Origin: Methylophaga thiooxydans DMS010
GTDB taxonomy: Bacteria; Pseudomonadota; Gammaproteobacteria; Nitrosococcales; Methylophagaceae
NCBI RefSeq assembly: GCF_000156355.1
Contig: NZ_GG657895.1
Coordinates: 85,996 to 149,995, forward strand
Length of the DNA: 64,000 nt
Direction: 5' to 3'
The number at the start of each line of letters is the position of its first letter. Within the stretch, counting starts at the first letter, position 1. This document shows positions 19,949 to 28,066 of this stretch, piece after piece. Below the pieces are notes generated by a model. That model worked only from the letters and a program-made list of their open reading frames with translations, had not been told where the DNA came from and ran no database searches. The position numbers were made by a program, and so were the translations under genes.

Positions 19949-19994
19949 ATTAATGATATGTGCAAACTAAAAAAAAATAAATGCCTAAGTAAAA

Positions 19995-20031
19995 AAAAAG
20001 CAGCTGTTGCGATGCAATCAGCTGCTTTTTT
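19995..20031 (-). terminator. Intrinsic terminator after mucD
   Basis: An AAAAAGCAGCTG / CAGCTGCTTTTT stem closes over a small inner stem TTGC-GAT-GCAA. On the minus strand the hairpin is followed by a run of nine T residues, a classic terminator for the leftward rpoE-rse-mucD transcript. T residues on the plus side also make it potentially bidirectional. Confidence 0.9.
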
Positions 20032-20059
20032 CATGATACGAGATACTTATTACATGTAA

Positions 20060-21478
20060 TTATTTGGCTATTTTTAGCGCCAAGAATTGAGACTCGCCAT
20101 TTCGTTGAATTAATATAGGAATCGGTTTACCAGCGGGTAGCTCTTTCGCTACCTCAACGAATTGATGGGCATCATTAAGTTCAACATTGTTAAGACTTAG
20201 AATGACATCACCAGGCCGAACGCCTGCATTGATCGCCGGGCCTTTTTCCACTTTTGTGACAATCACGCCGCCGGTTTCCAGTCCTAATTTATCACGCTGA
20301 GCAGGCTTAATATCTGCCACCTCAACGCTTAAGCGAGAATCTACAAAGCGACCTTGTTTGCCACTATTGCTTGCCAGTTCTTCTTCCTCAGGTAGCTCTT
20401 CGATGCTGACTTGAAGTGTTTGACGTTTATTATCACGCATGATTCTGACATCGACCTCTTTACCCACCATGGTGCGACCAACGATTGGCGGTAGATCTGA
20501 TGATGCCTCAACGTCCTTGCCATCAAACTCAAGAATGACATCACCTGCTTTAAAGCCAGCCGCCGCCGCAGGGCTGTCAGCCACTACACGTGAAACCAGA
20601 GCGCCACGGGGTTTGTTCAGACCAAACGATTCAGCCAGTTCCCGAGTCACGTCTTGGATAACGACACCTAACCAACCTCGACTGACGTAGCCTTGGTCTT
20701 TAATTTGGGCAACCACATTCATCACGGTATCAATAGGAATCGCAAATGAAACGCCCATAAACCCACCAGTGCGGCTGTATATCTGGGAGTTAATGCCTAT
20801 CACTTCCCCCTTCAAATTGAATAGCGGACCGCCGGAATTACCCGGATTAATCGCGACATCTGTCTGGATAAAGGGTACATAGCTATCACTTGGCAAACTA
20901 CGGCCTAGCGCGCTGACAATGCCCGCAGTAGCTGAGTAATCAAAGCCAAAAGGCGAGCCAATGGCTAATACCCACTCCCCTACTTTGAGCTTATTCGAGT
21001 CACCCAGTTTTACAGACTTCAACCCCGTGGCATCCACTTTGATTAATGCCACGTCGCTGCGTTCATCACTGCCTAAAAGCTCCGCTTCCATTTCGGTGCG
21101 GTCACTAAAACGTACGATGATTTCTTCTGCATCTCTGATTACGTGATGATTAGTCAATATATAACCATCATCAGAAAGAACAAAACCTGAACCTAAAGAC
21201 TCACTCTCACGTGGTGAAGGCGGCATACCATTTGGACCTTCAAAGAATTTTTTGAAGAAATCGTCAATACCTGAGCCTTCTGGTATTTCAAGGCCTGGTG
21301 GCAGCATCGATGTGGGAGTTTGTTCACTTTTGTTACGGGTACTGATGTTGACGACGGCATCACCATTGTCTGCAACCAGATCCGTAAAGTCAGGCAAGTT
21401 ACGAGCTTGCAGGTTGAAGCTCAACATTACCCAAGCGAGCAGCATCATAAACGCTGACCAGGTTTTGTATTGTCTCAT
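20060..21478 (-). CDS. mucD: Periplasmic serine protease MucD (DegP/HtrA family)
   Basis: 472 residues. A signal peptide is followed by a trypsin-like domain with triad H112 (LTNHHV), D142 (RSDVALI) and S215 (NPGNSGGPLF), then two PDZ domains (about 265-350 and 375-470). It degrades misfolded envelope proteins and tempers the RpoE response. It is the last gene of rpoE-rseABC-mucD, the Pseudomonas-like algU-mucABCD order. A strong terminator follows, and the iron island starts immediately beyond. Confidence 0.95.
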   Translation of the reverse strand: MRQYKTWSAFMMLLAWVMLSFNLQARNLPDFTDLVADNGDAVVNISTRNKSEQTPTSMLPPGLEIPEGSGIDDFFKKFFEGPNGMPPSPRESESLGSGFVLSDDGYILTNHHVIRDAEEIIVRFSDRTEMEAELLGSDERSDVALIKVDATGLKSVKLGDSNKLKVGEWVLAIGSPFGFDYSATAGIVSALGRSLPSDSYVPFIQTDVAINPGNSGGPLFNLKGEVIGINSQIYSRTGGFMGVSFAIPIDTVMNVVAQIKDQGYVSRGWLGVVIQDVTRELAESFGLNKPRGALVSRVVADSPAAAAGFKAGDVILEFDGKDVEASSDLPPIVGRTMVGKEVDVRIMRDNKRQTLQVSIEELPEEEELASNSGKQGRFVDSRLSVEVADIKPAQRDKLGLETGGVIVTKVEKGPAINAGVRPGDVILSLNNVELNDAHQFVEVAKELPAGKPIPILIQRNGESQFLALKIAK

Positions 21479-21900
21479 TTGAAATCCTCTATTGTTTTTA
21501 CTTGCACACCGGTATTTTTGTTTTTGAGTCGTGATTTGACGAAATAAAAGCCGGCTACTAGTCCTGATAGACCCGCTATGATTTCAACCAGTTCCCCACT
21601 ATTTGCAATACGTGCCAGTGCCGCAGTTACAAACATTAGCAGTAATGGTAGTAAATACATCATGACGGCCCCCGACAACAGAGCCTGCTCTGGAATCGTC
21701 ACCATCACCTGTTGGCCTACTCGAAGATCTTGACTGGTTTTAACAGCAATACGTGAAAATCGTTGGCCAACATGTTTTGCCAGTAAACCGGTGCCACAGC
21801 CTTTTCTCGCCTGACATTGACCGCAGGTAGATTGGCGTTCAGCTTCCACCCAAACCTGATGGATATCACGACTAATAACTGTTGCTTTCTGTTCGATCAT
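21475..21900 (-). CDS. rseC: RseC/MucC-family membrane protein
   Basis: 141 residues. The N-terminal cysteine cluster CGQCQARKGCGTG (about residues 22-34) and two transmembrane helices near residues 72-120 are typical of RseC/MucC. These proteins modulate sigma-E signalling and redox or electron-transfer functions. Both ends overlap the neighbouring genes by a few bases. Confidence 0.9.
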   Translation of the reverse strand: MIEQKATVISRDIHQVWVEAERQSTCGQCQARKGCGTGLLAKHVGQRFSRIAVKTSQDLRVGQQVMVTIPEQALLSGAVMMYLLPLLLMFVTAALARIANSGELVEIIAGLSGLVAGFYFVKSRLKNKNTGVQVKTIEDFK

Positions 21901-22886
21901 TATTGTGCTGCTATGTGAGTAATGGCATTACCAATTTTTTCAACTGTTACAGCCGGAACTTCCCCAACAACAGTTACAAAATGAGCGTGCATGATAGTAC
22001 CGTAAGCATTGATTGCACCAACGTGCGAACCACCATTGAGATGGTCATGTCGAGCGCGAATTTTTTCGATAAAAATAGACACCGAACTTAATCCATCACT
22101 GTAAACGCGCTGCTCAACAGCAGCGCCGTTGCTCGCACGAAGACGTGTTTGCTGTGCCACCAGCGCAAACCCTTCAGGCAACCACTGCATGCGCCATTGC
22201 GACACATTATTGGTCATTTTAGCCATATCCATTGGCGTTTCTGGCTCAGAACGATGCCAAGTCATCTCTTCGCCATTCATTTGCGGTTTCAGTTTATGTT
22301 CAGGGATATGAACACTTGTTGATACTGATGAAAAAGCAAAGGTCTCAAGTACTTCACCCTGGTCATTTCTTAACTCAGACTTGAGTAGCAAGCCTGTTTC
22401 ACTATCCACCCAAAGACGATAGCCATAGCGATAGTTATCAAGCGGCTTGATAATCAGTTCATGTGCTTGTCTACCAGCGACGCGATCGGTGTCGCCCAAA
22501 CCTACCTCATAATAGGGTGTCGCTGAGCTCAGACGTCTAGGTAAATCACTTGGAAATCCTCTTCCCAATGGTCGCCGGCTCACATTAACCTGTTTACCTT
22601 CTGGGTTGATACAGGTCACCATATCGTTGCTTCTAATAACTTCTCGGGCAGCGCCATTTAAGGATATTAAGCGTTCCACTTCACCTCTGGCATCGGCTCG
22701 GTGAAAAATACGGATGGATTGTAGAGTTTTACCTGACTGATAAGCAAAGACACCCTCATAGGTCAGGTTTTTTGCTGCTTCTGTCATGCGCTCCAGCATC
22801 TGGACAGCTTCTTTGTCATTCGCTTGGATGCTAGCAGACCAAGCAACACTCATGACCAGAAACAGATGTAGCAAAAACCGCATCAA
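21900..22886 (-). CDS. rseB: Sigma-E regulator RseB/MucB
   Basis: 328 residues with a cleavable signal peptide (start MMRFLLHLFLVMSVAWS, cleavage near IQAND). It shows the lipoprotein-carrier-like N-terminal domain (LTYEGVFAYQSG) and a smaller C-terminal MucB domain (WRMQWLPEGFALVAQ). It binds the periplasmic part of RseA and senses envelope stress or lipopolysaccharide. It lies 3 bases after rseA in the operon. Confidence 0.92.
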   Translation of the reverse strand: MMRFLLHLFLVMSVAWSASIQANDKEAVQMLERMTEAAKNLTYEGVFAYQSGKTLQSIRIFHRADARGEVERLISLNGAAREVIRSNDMVTCINPEGKQVNVSRRPLGRGFPSDLPRRLSSATPYYEVGLGDTDRVAGRQAHELIIKPLDNYRYGYRLWVDSETGLLLKSELRNDQGEVLETFAFSSVSTSVHIPEHKLKPQMNGEEMTWHRSEPETPMDMAKMTNNVSQWRMQWLPEGFALVAQQTRLRASNGAAVEQRVYSDGLSSVSIFIEKIRARHDHLNGGSHVGAINAYGTIMHAHFVTVVGEVPAVTVEKIGNAITHIAAQ

Positions 22887-22889
22887 TGT

Positions 22890-23450
22890 TTACTCCTCGC
22901 CATATGACACGACACGCGCATAAGAAAACAGTCCTGATGCACCGGCGTATTCATTGTGATCCACGAGATAATTATTCAATCTGTCTTCCACCTCTTGCTC
23001 ACCGACGGTCCAGCGATTAGTCGCAGAGTGCGTTAAACCCTGTTGTTGCACACTATCAATTTCAGCTAATTGTGGTGACAAACTTGTTTGCGGTTGGTTC
23101 ATAACACCGACAACCGCTAAGGCACCAATTGATGCTGCTGCGGCAAGTCCTGCAGTTTGTTTCCAGAACCAGTTTGGCAAGGCAAACACCTTGGCTTTTG
23201 GCATATCGGTTGCTTCGACAGAGTGAGCTTTTTCATCCGTTAACGCGGCACTGATACGTTGAGTTAAATCAACCGGTGTTGAATAACTCTTATAGCCATG
23301 AATCACGTCACTCGATAACTGGTATCGCATAAATTCAGTTTTGGCGTCTTTGTCTGTCTCCATCAGCGCCAGTAGTTCATCAATTTCCTGCTTATTTAAT
23401 TCGCCATCGACGAATGCAGATAATAGTTCTCGTTGTTTGGCAGTCATCAT
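22890..23450 (-). CDS. rseA: Anti-sigma-E factor RseA/MucA
   Basis: 187 residues from the ATG at 23450, which overlaps the rpoE stop and has a GGAGAGGA ribosome site. The N-terminal sigma-binding domain has KQRELLSAFVDGELNKQEID. One membrane helix lies near KQTAGLAAAASIGALAVVGV and the C-terminus is periplasmic. It holds RpoE inactive at the membrane until cleaved under envelope stress. Confidence 0.92.
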   Translation of the reverse strand: MMTAKQRELLSAFVDGELNKQEIDELLALMETDKDAKTEFMRYQLSSDVIHGYKSYSTPVDLTQRISAALTDEKAHSVEATDMPKAKVFALPNWFWKQTAGLAAAASIGALAVVGVMNQPQTSLSPQLAEIDSVQQQGLTHSATNRWTVGEQEVEDRLNNYLVDHNEYAGASGLFSYARVVSYGEE

Positions 23451-24025
23451 TGTTCCTCTCCACCCATTACTGCTTTGACCTGTTTGTCTATTGCCTCTCT
23501 GGCGCGAAAAATTCGAGAGCGCACTGTACCAATTGGACAATCCATTGCCTGTGCAATTTCCTCATAGCTCAGACCTTCAAACTCCCGCAGTTTGATAGCC
23601 GTTGCTGTATCTTCTGGCAAATCTTGAATAGCCAGATGTATCGCCTGTTTTAGCTCATCACTCATGAGACTACTTTCAGGCGTTTCAAATTCCTTCAATT
23701 CCGGCGCGTCGTAGTAAATCGTTGCATCCATCGCATCCACATCTGACACTGGCGGCCTGCGTGATGCGGCAGTGAGATAGTTTTTGGATGTATTGATGGC
23801 AATACGGTACAACCACGTGTAGAACGCACTGTCACCACGAAACCCCGGCAACGCGCGGTAGGCTTTGATAAATGCTTCTTGAGCGACATCCATAGCTTCG
23901 ACCGGATCATGCACAAAGCCGGTTATCACATGAATAATCCGCTGCTGATACTTCATAATCAACAGGTCAAACGCCTTTTTATCACCTGCCTGTACGCGTC
24001 GTACTAGCTCTTGATCCACATTCAT
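23447..24025 (-). CDS. rpoE: Extracytoplasmic sigma factor RpoE/AlgU
   Basis: 192 residues, standard length. Region 2 contains FDLLIMKYQQRI and DVAQEAFIKAYRALPGFRG; region 4 contains LREFEGLSYEEIAQAMDCP followed by GTVRSRIFRARE. It directs transcription of envelope-stress genes and usually its own operon, rpoE-rseA-rseB-rseC-mucD. No confident sigma-E promoter (GAACTT/TCTGA) could be fixed in the short interval to nadB. Confidence 0.96.
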   Translation of the reverse strand: MNVDQELVRRVQAGDKKAFDLLIMKYQQRIIHVITGFVHDPVEAMDVAQEAFIKAYRALPGFRGDSAFYTWLYRIAINTSKNYLTAASRRPPVSDVDAMDATIYYDAPELKEFETPESSLMSDELKQAIHLAIQDLPEDTATAIKLREFEGLSYEEIAQAMDCPIGTVRSRIFRAREAIDKQVKAVMGGEEQ

Positions 24026-24155
24026 CCTTTTGTCCAGCTTTGATCGACACGCCAGAGCTTGTTTTTATTTACTGCTTGATTGACCATGTCGATTTAACTT
24101 TGTTCCACATTCAGTGCAAAATAATCCCACATTCATTGTACCCTTATACGCGCTT

Positions 24156-25766
24156 ATGACGACAACGCATCATTTTGACATATTAATCATCGGGAGTGGC
24201 ACCGCCGGACTCACTCTGGCATTGCATATGGCCGATACAGCAAAAGTAGCTGTGATCTCCAAAGATCAGCTCGATGAAGGTGCCTCTCTCTATGCACAAG
24301 GTGGTATCTCCGTCGTACTCGATAAAACCGATTCTATTCAGTCACATATCGATGACACGCTCGTGGCCGGCGCGGGTTTGTGTGATGAAAATGCGGTGCG
24401 TTATACCGTGGAACATGCTCGTGAAAATATCGAATGGCTCATTCAACAAGGCGTGTCCTTCACCCGTGATGGTGTTACCGCTGAAACATATCATTTGACT
24501 CAAGAAGGTGGTCATAGCCATCGCCGCATTATCCACTCTGCTGATGCGACGGGGCGTGAAGTTGAAACGACTTTATTGGGTAAGGCCAAAACACACCCCA
24601 ATATCAGCTTATTTCCTTTTCATATTGGCATTGACCTCATTACCAGCAATAAACAACTTGATGAACAACCTAACCGTGCGCTGGGTTGTTATGTTCTTGA
24701 TATTGAGAAGGACGAAACAAACACATTTCTCGCCCCTGTGACTGTATTGGCTACAGGTGGTGCAGGTAAAGTATATCTCTACACCAGCAACCCAGACGTC
24801 TCAACCGGTGATGGTATTGCAATGGGTTGGCGAGCAGGTTGTCGTATCGCGAATATGGAATTTATCCAGTTTCATCCCACCTGCTTATTTCACCCCAAAG
24901 CAAAATCATTCCTGATGAGTGAAGCCTTACGCGGTGAAGGAGCAACATTACAACTGGCCAATGGAGAGCGTTTCATGGAACGCTTTCACCCACAAGGCGA
25001 ACTGGCACCAAGAGATGTAGTGGCTCGTGCCATTGACTATGAAATGAAGCGTTTAGGCCATGACTGTGTATATCTGGATATTTCCCACAAGCCGGCGGCA
25101 TTTATCAAGAGTCATTTCCCAACCATATACAAACGTTGCATGCAGTTGGGCATCGATATGACTCAAGAAGCAGTACCTGTTGTACCCGCTGCGCATTACA
25201 CCTGTGGCGGCATCATGACCGATTTGCATGGCAGAACTGATATCCCCGGTTTATATGCGATCGGGGAAACAGCCAATACCGGACTGCATGGCGCTAACCG
25301 CATGGCTAGTAATTCCTTACTGGAATGTTTGGTTTTTGCCCGTGCTGCTGCAGACGACATCAAACAGCAGACTTTACGCACGCCACCGCAGGTGCCCGCC
25401 TGGGATGATAGTCAGGTTTATCCTGCCAAAGAAGCAATAGCCATCAGCCATAACTGGGACGAGCTTCGCCGATTTATGTGGGATTATGTTGGTATCGTTC
25501 GCTCTACGAGCAGACTCCATAAGGCCAAACAGCGGTTGGCTCTGCTGCAAAATGAAATTCGTGACTACTATAGTCAACATCACATTAGTGCTGATCTGCT
25601 GGAGCTACGCAATCTGGCGGATGTGGCTGAACTCATTATTGACTCTGCATTGATGCGAAAAGAAAGCCGCGGCCTGCACTACACATTGGACTACCCCGAC
25701 TCACAAGCGACAACAAAAGCAGTCGATACCATTATCAATCCCAGGAGTCAGGATCACGCAGCCTGA
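24156..25766 (+). CDS. nadB: L-aspartate oxidase
   Basis: 536 residues from the ATG at 24156 (MTTTHHFDILIIGSG); an upstream in-frame GTG at 24114 would add 14 residues not typical of the family. It catalyses the first step of NAD synthesis, FAD-dependent oxidation of aspartate to iminoaspartate. The FAD dinucleotide motif GSGTAG, the ASLYAQGGIS loop, EFIQFHPTCL and GLHGANRMASNSLLE are all present. Divergence from rpoE is the usual gammaproteobacterial arrangement. Confidence 0.96.
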   Translation: MTTTHHFDILIIGSGTAGLTLALHMADTAKVAVISKDQLDEGASLYAQGGISVVLDKTDSIQSHIDDTLVAGAGLCDENAVRYTVEHARENIEWLIQQGVSFTRDGVTAETYHLTQEGGHSHRRIIHSADATGREVETTLLGKAKTHPNISLFPFHIGIDLITSNKQLDEQPNRALGCYVLDIEKDETNTFLAPVTVLATGGAGKVYLYTSNPDVSTGDGIAMGWRAGCRIANMEFIQFHPTCLFHPKAKSFLMSEALRGEGATLQLANGERFMERFHPQGELAPRDVVARAIDYEMKRLGHDCVYLDISHKPAAFIKSHFPTIYKRCMQLGIDMTQEAVPVVPAAHYTCGGIMTDLHGRTDIPGLYAIGETANTGLHGANRMASNSLLECLVFARAAADDIKQQTLRTPPQVPAWDDSQVYPAKEAIAISHNWDELRRFMWDYVGIVRSTSRLHKAKQRLALLQNEIRDYYSQHHISADLLELRNLADVAELIIDSALMRKESRGLHYTLDYPDSQATTKAVDTIINPRSQDHAA

Positions 25767-26193
25767 CTCGTAAGTGGCGCCATGCTTTATCATCAACGGC
25801 ATCTTTCGGAATAAAAACTGGTTTCGATAAAAGATGCTTGCCTGAACGTAAATACATAATCAAAGCCACGTTAAAAATAACACTGCCTTTTAGACTATAT
25901 GGTCCTTTCAGTGAGTTATCTGAGAAACTGAGAAAGCACTGATTCTGCTTATCCAGGCGCAATTGAGTCAGTCTTTTATGTCTCATGACACCCAGATAAC
26001 GACGACAATAAACAAACAGACTCAAGCAAATCAGCATCGATAATAGACTGCTGAAAATCACATCAATCTCAATCAGCCATAGCGTAAAAATCGCTACGAT
26101 ATGTATGCCGAATAAGTAAACCACTACTCCTCTCGACGTTTTAATCAGCACCGTCATCCATGAAAACCCTCTTTTTTCGTCCCTGTTTTCCAT
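25735..26193 (-). CDS. ygfX: YgfX/CptA-like membrane protein
   Basis: 152 residues; the functional start may be M13 (MTVLIKTSRG). Two adjacent membrane helices (about 22-60) and a C-terminal domain with the AWRHLRVRLRD motif fit the YgfX family, normally encoded downstream of sdhE and beside nadB. It overlaps the convergent nadB end by 32 bases. The expected upstream sdhE is missing because the Mu-like prophage begins here. Confidence 0.75.
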   Translation of the reverse strand: MENRDEKRGFSWMTVLIKTSRGVVVYLFGIHIVAIFTLWLIEIDVIFSSLLSMLICLSLFVYCRRYLGVMRHKRLTQLRLDKQNQCFLSFSDNSLKGPYSLKGSVIFNVALIMYLRSGKHLLSKPVFIPKDAVDDKAWRHLRVRLRDPDSWD

Positions 26194-26250
26194 CGCTATG
26201 AACAGTTAGAATACTGCTACCAATGAATGAGGACAGATGGATTAAGTAAG

Positions 26251-26290
26251 ACGGGATATAACGGGATTTAATGGTTTTAAATGGGAAGAA
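26251..26290. repeat. 10-bp phased repeats at the prophage left end
   Basis: Four consecutive 10-base units read ACGGGATATA, ACGGGATTTA, ATGGTTTTAA, ATGGGAAGAA, sharing the pattern A(C/T)GGnnTTnA. They lie where Mu has its left-end transposase-binding sites. The flanking non-coding stretch (26194-26404) is AT-rich. It also holds a direct repeat GCGATCA at 26351 and 26392 and three GATC sites. Transposase binding or DNA bending is inferred. Confidence 0.55.
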
Positions 26291-26404
26291 GCTTTTAATA
26301 ATGAGGGTTTGAGTAACATTTAAAGCTTATTTAATAATTAATTATGGATCGCGATCATTTTAAATATAGTAAACATTTAGACACATGAATTGCGATCAAG
26401 CTCA

Positions 26405-27223
26405 TTAGTGACGACGACCACTCCAAACAACTCGCCCAATAATCGAAAGCTCGTTCTGCAAATCAAAATCCAGTGATATCTCAAAAGGCTCATAAGCTGG
26501 ATTATCACTGGTAACCTTTAACCGCTGACTTGGTAGGCGCTGTAGCCGTTTAACTAGTAATGACTCACCCATTCTGATTACATAGATGCCGTCACGTTTA
26601 GCAACGTTGTCAGTGTGATCAACGAGTATAACGTCGCCTGGACGCAATGCAGGCTCCATGCTCTCACCTTCTACATAAATCAGATATAAATTAGCTGGGC
26701 TGCTGTGTAGCTCGTTATATATCCATTCTTTTTTGAATATAAGTGCATCAGTTTCCTCTTCCTCGTGAATGACATAACCGTTGCCAGCTGATGCTTTTAC
26801 ATCAAACAGTGGGATGTGGGCGAATGTTTCCATAATGCTACCAGTTCCTGCTGAATAGTCTTTGATGCTCGATCCCACTTCTTCGTTGGAAGTGGGATCG
26901 ACTTGCCCCACTTTAGATTTTCGATCCCGCTTTTCATAAGTTTCTGATTCGTTTGAATTTCTATGTGTTGATGATGAATTATCATCAACATCTAAGTGGG
27001 ATCGAGTTGGAAAGGTTTCGTTCCCCGTCAGCACGTAATACGAATTAAACCCAAGCCCTAATATTTTTTCTAAATAAATAGCATCAGGGCTACGTTCACC
27101 TTTTTCATATTTGGCTTGTGACTGCCTTGTGATTCCAACAAAGTCAGCAACATCCTGCTGGGTTAAGCGTAGACGCTTACGCTCCTCTAGTATTCTGCCG
27201 CCAATGTAAACTAATGATTCCAT
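26405..27223 (-). CDS. Phage repressor, HTH plus S24 LexA-like peptidase
   Basis: 272 residues. An N-terminal Xre-type helix-turn-helix (RLTQQDVADFVGITRQSQAKYEKGERSP, split by its turn) is followed by a long low-complexity linker (about 70-135). The C-terminal S24 domain has the cleavage site ASAGNGY, serine in GESMEPALRPGD and lysine in LLVKRLQRL. It should keep lysogeny and self-cleave after SOS induction. That differs from Mu's own c repressor and resembles D3112/B3-type regulators. It is transcribed toward the left end, away from ner. Confidence 0.92.
   Translation of the reverse strand: MESLVYIGGRILEERKRLRLTQQDVADFVGITRQSQAKYEKGERSPDAIYLEKILGLGFNSYYVLTGNETFPTRSHLDVDDNSSSTHRNSNESETYEKRDRKSKVGQVDPTSNEEVGSSIKDYSAGTGSIMETFAHIPLFDVKASAGNGYVIHEEEETDALIFKKEWIYNELHSSPANLYLIYVEGESMEPALRPGDVILVDHTDNVAKRDGIYVIRMGESLLVKRLQRLPSQRLKVTSDNPAYEPFEISLDFDLQNELSIIGRVVWSGRRH
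26866..27005. repeat. Inverted-repeat cluster inside the repressor linker
   Basis: The motif AAGTGGGATCG occurs exactly at 26890 and 26994 and as its complement at 26870; a one-mismatch complement is at 26922. The 26870/26889 pair forms a perfect 12-bp stem with a 7-base loop. A separate palindrome, TGTTGATGAT-GAATT-ATCATCAACA, spans 26966-26990. All lie in the codons of the linker between the DNA-binding and peptidase domains. Confidence 0.8.
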
Positions 27224-27328
27224 TACAAGCCCTTGACAATGTTATTTTATGTGTACATAATTTTTGCAGGTGTTATGTTTTGTTTGCATTTATGTAAACG
27301 CTTATATATTTAATTACGGATTGTAACA
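27224..27328 (+). promoter_or_regulatory. Early promoter and operator region between repressor and ner
   Basis: A near-consensus sigma-70 promoter reads TTGACA (27233-27238), 17-base spacer, CATAAT (27256-27261), pointing into ner. Its -10 element overlaps a dyad TTATGT-GT-ACATAA (27247-27260). A second dyad, GTTTnCAT-nn-ATGnAAAC, is at 27282-27299. The position matches Mu's Pe/operator region. The dyads are the best candidates for repressor or Ner binding. Confidence 0.8.
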
Positions 27329-27613
27329 ATGAACTACAAGCAAATACATCAAGCATTGAAAGCCAAAGGTCTTTCTTGGTTAGTCGCTGGTGAAGTAATT
27401 GGTTGCACTCATCAGCATGTAATGAATGTTTGTGCAAGACGAGCGGAAAGTTTAAGAGTTGCACGATCAATATCCGTGCTAATCGAGAAAGATATTGCAG
27501 CAGTTTTTCCGGATATTCCCCGCTATCAGTCTGATGTAAAAACTGATCGCCAAGCCAAAATTGATCAAGCAAAAGCGCGTCTGGCAGAAGCCGGTCTTGC
27601 TGAGAGCGCCTAA
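27329..27613 (+). CDS. Ner-like early DNA-binding regulator
   Basis: 94 residues. A helix-turn-helix is visible in LSWLVAGEVIGCTHQHVMNV (about 14-33), followed by a basic, alanine-rich helical tail. Its position directly downstream of the early promoter and upstream of the transposase is that of Mu ner, which turns down early and repressor transcription. Sequence similarity to Mu Ner itself was not evident, so the name rests on size, fold and place. Confidence 0.7.
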   Translation: MNYKQIHQALKAKGLSWLVAGEVIGCTHQHVMNVCARRAESLRVARSISVLIEKDIAAVFPDIPRYQSDVKTDRQAKIDQAKARLAEAGLAESA

Positions 27614-28066
27614 TCATGGTTGATAACTATCCGCATCAAGAGCACTTACATCCGCAAAAAGCACGCGCCCACAAAGCAGTTCAAACCAACGGCGATTCCA
27701 GTTCGGCGGCACAAGGTAAGTATCGGCTGGATGAGTGCGCTTCAACGTCGCAATCAAACTTTTTAGTTGATAAAGACGGAATGCCAGTTTCTCCTGGGTT
27801 TGGTGATCCAGATCGCCAATCTGCTTACAAAGCGTCGCGGATGAAGGCGGCAATACGTTTTCAACAACTTGCCAAGCAACAGTCTCAGCGAGTTGTGGAA
27901 GTTCCTCTGAATTGTCCGGTTCACGTATGTCCGATTTGTCAACTTTCAATGCTTTTAAAAAAGCTGATAGCTCGGATAAAAGCATGGTCGATGAAATGAT
28001 GATGAATCCATCATTCTGCCCGTGTAAATACGCGGCACTGACGGGTGCTGGTCTGGTTGTTTTCAC
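27614..28066 (-). CDS. Antisense-strand gene of unknown function in the early region
   Basis: 150 residues starting with GTG at 28066, preceded on the minus strand by a strong AGGAGA ribosome site 7 bases away. No known family is recognised. The composition is protein-like (MLLSELSAFLKALKVDKSD, a glutamine/leucine helical middle, then PNWNRRWFELLCGRV). It converges on ner with no gap: the stop codons abut at 27613/27614. The plus-strand reading of the same bases looks like a shadow. It overlaps a small membrane ORF at its 5' end. Confidence 0.6.
   Translation of the reverse strand: MKTTRPAPVSAAYLHGQNDGFIIISSTMLLSELSAFLKALKVDKSDIREPDNSEELPQLAETVAWQVVENVLPPSSATLCKQIGDLDHQTQEKLAFRLYQLKSLIATLKRTHPADTYLVPPNWNRRWFELLCGRVLFADVSALDADSYQP

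Noticed and set aside
24026..24155. Sigma-E promoter for rpoE
   Set aside because: Partial GGAACA and TCTGG sequences exist on the minus strand but their spacing is far too long.
26194..26250. Exact left terminus and 5-bp target duplication
   Set aside because: Several TG dinucleotides fit and the right end is not in the window, so no single boundary can be chosen.
27616..27999. Plus-strand ORF of 127 codons after ner
   Set aside because: Its composition is shadow-like and it has no ribosome site. The opposite strand carries a better-supported gene with AGGAGA.
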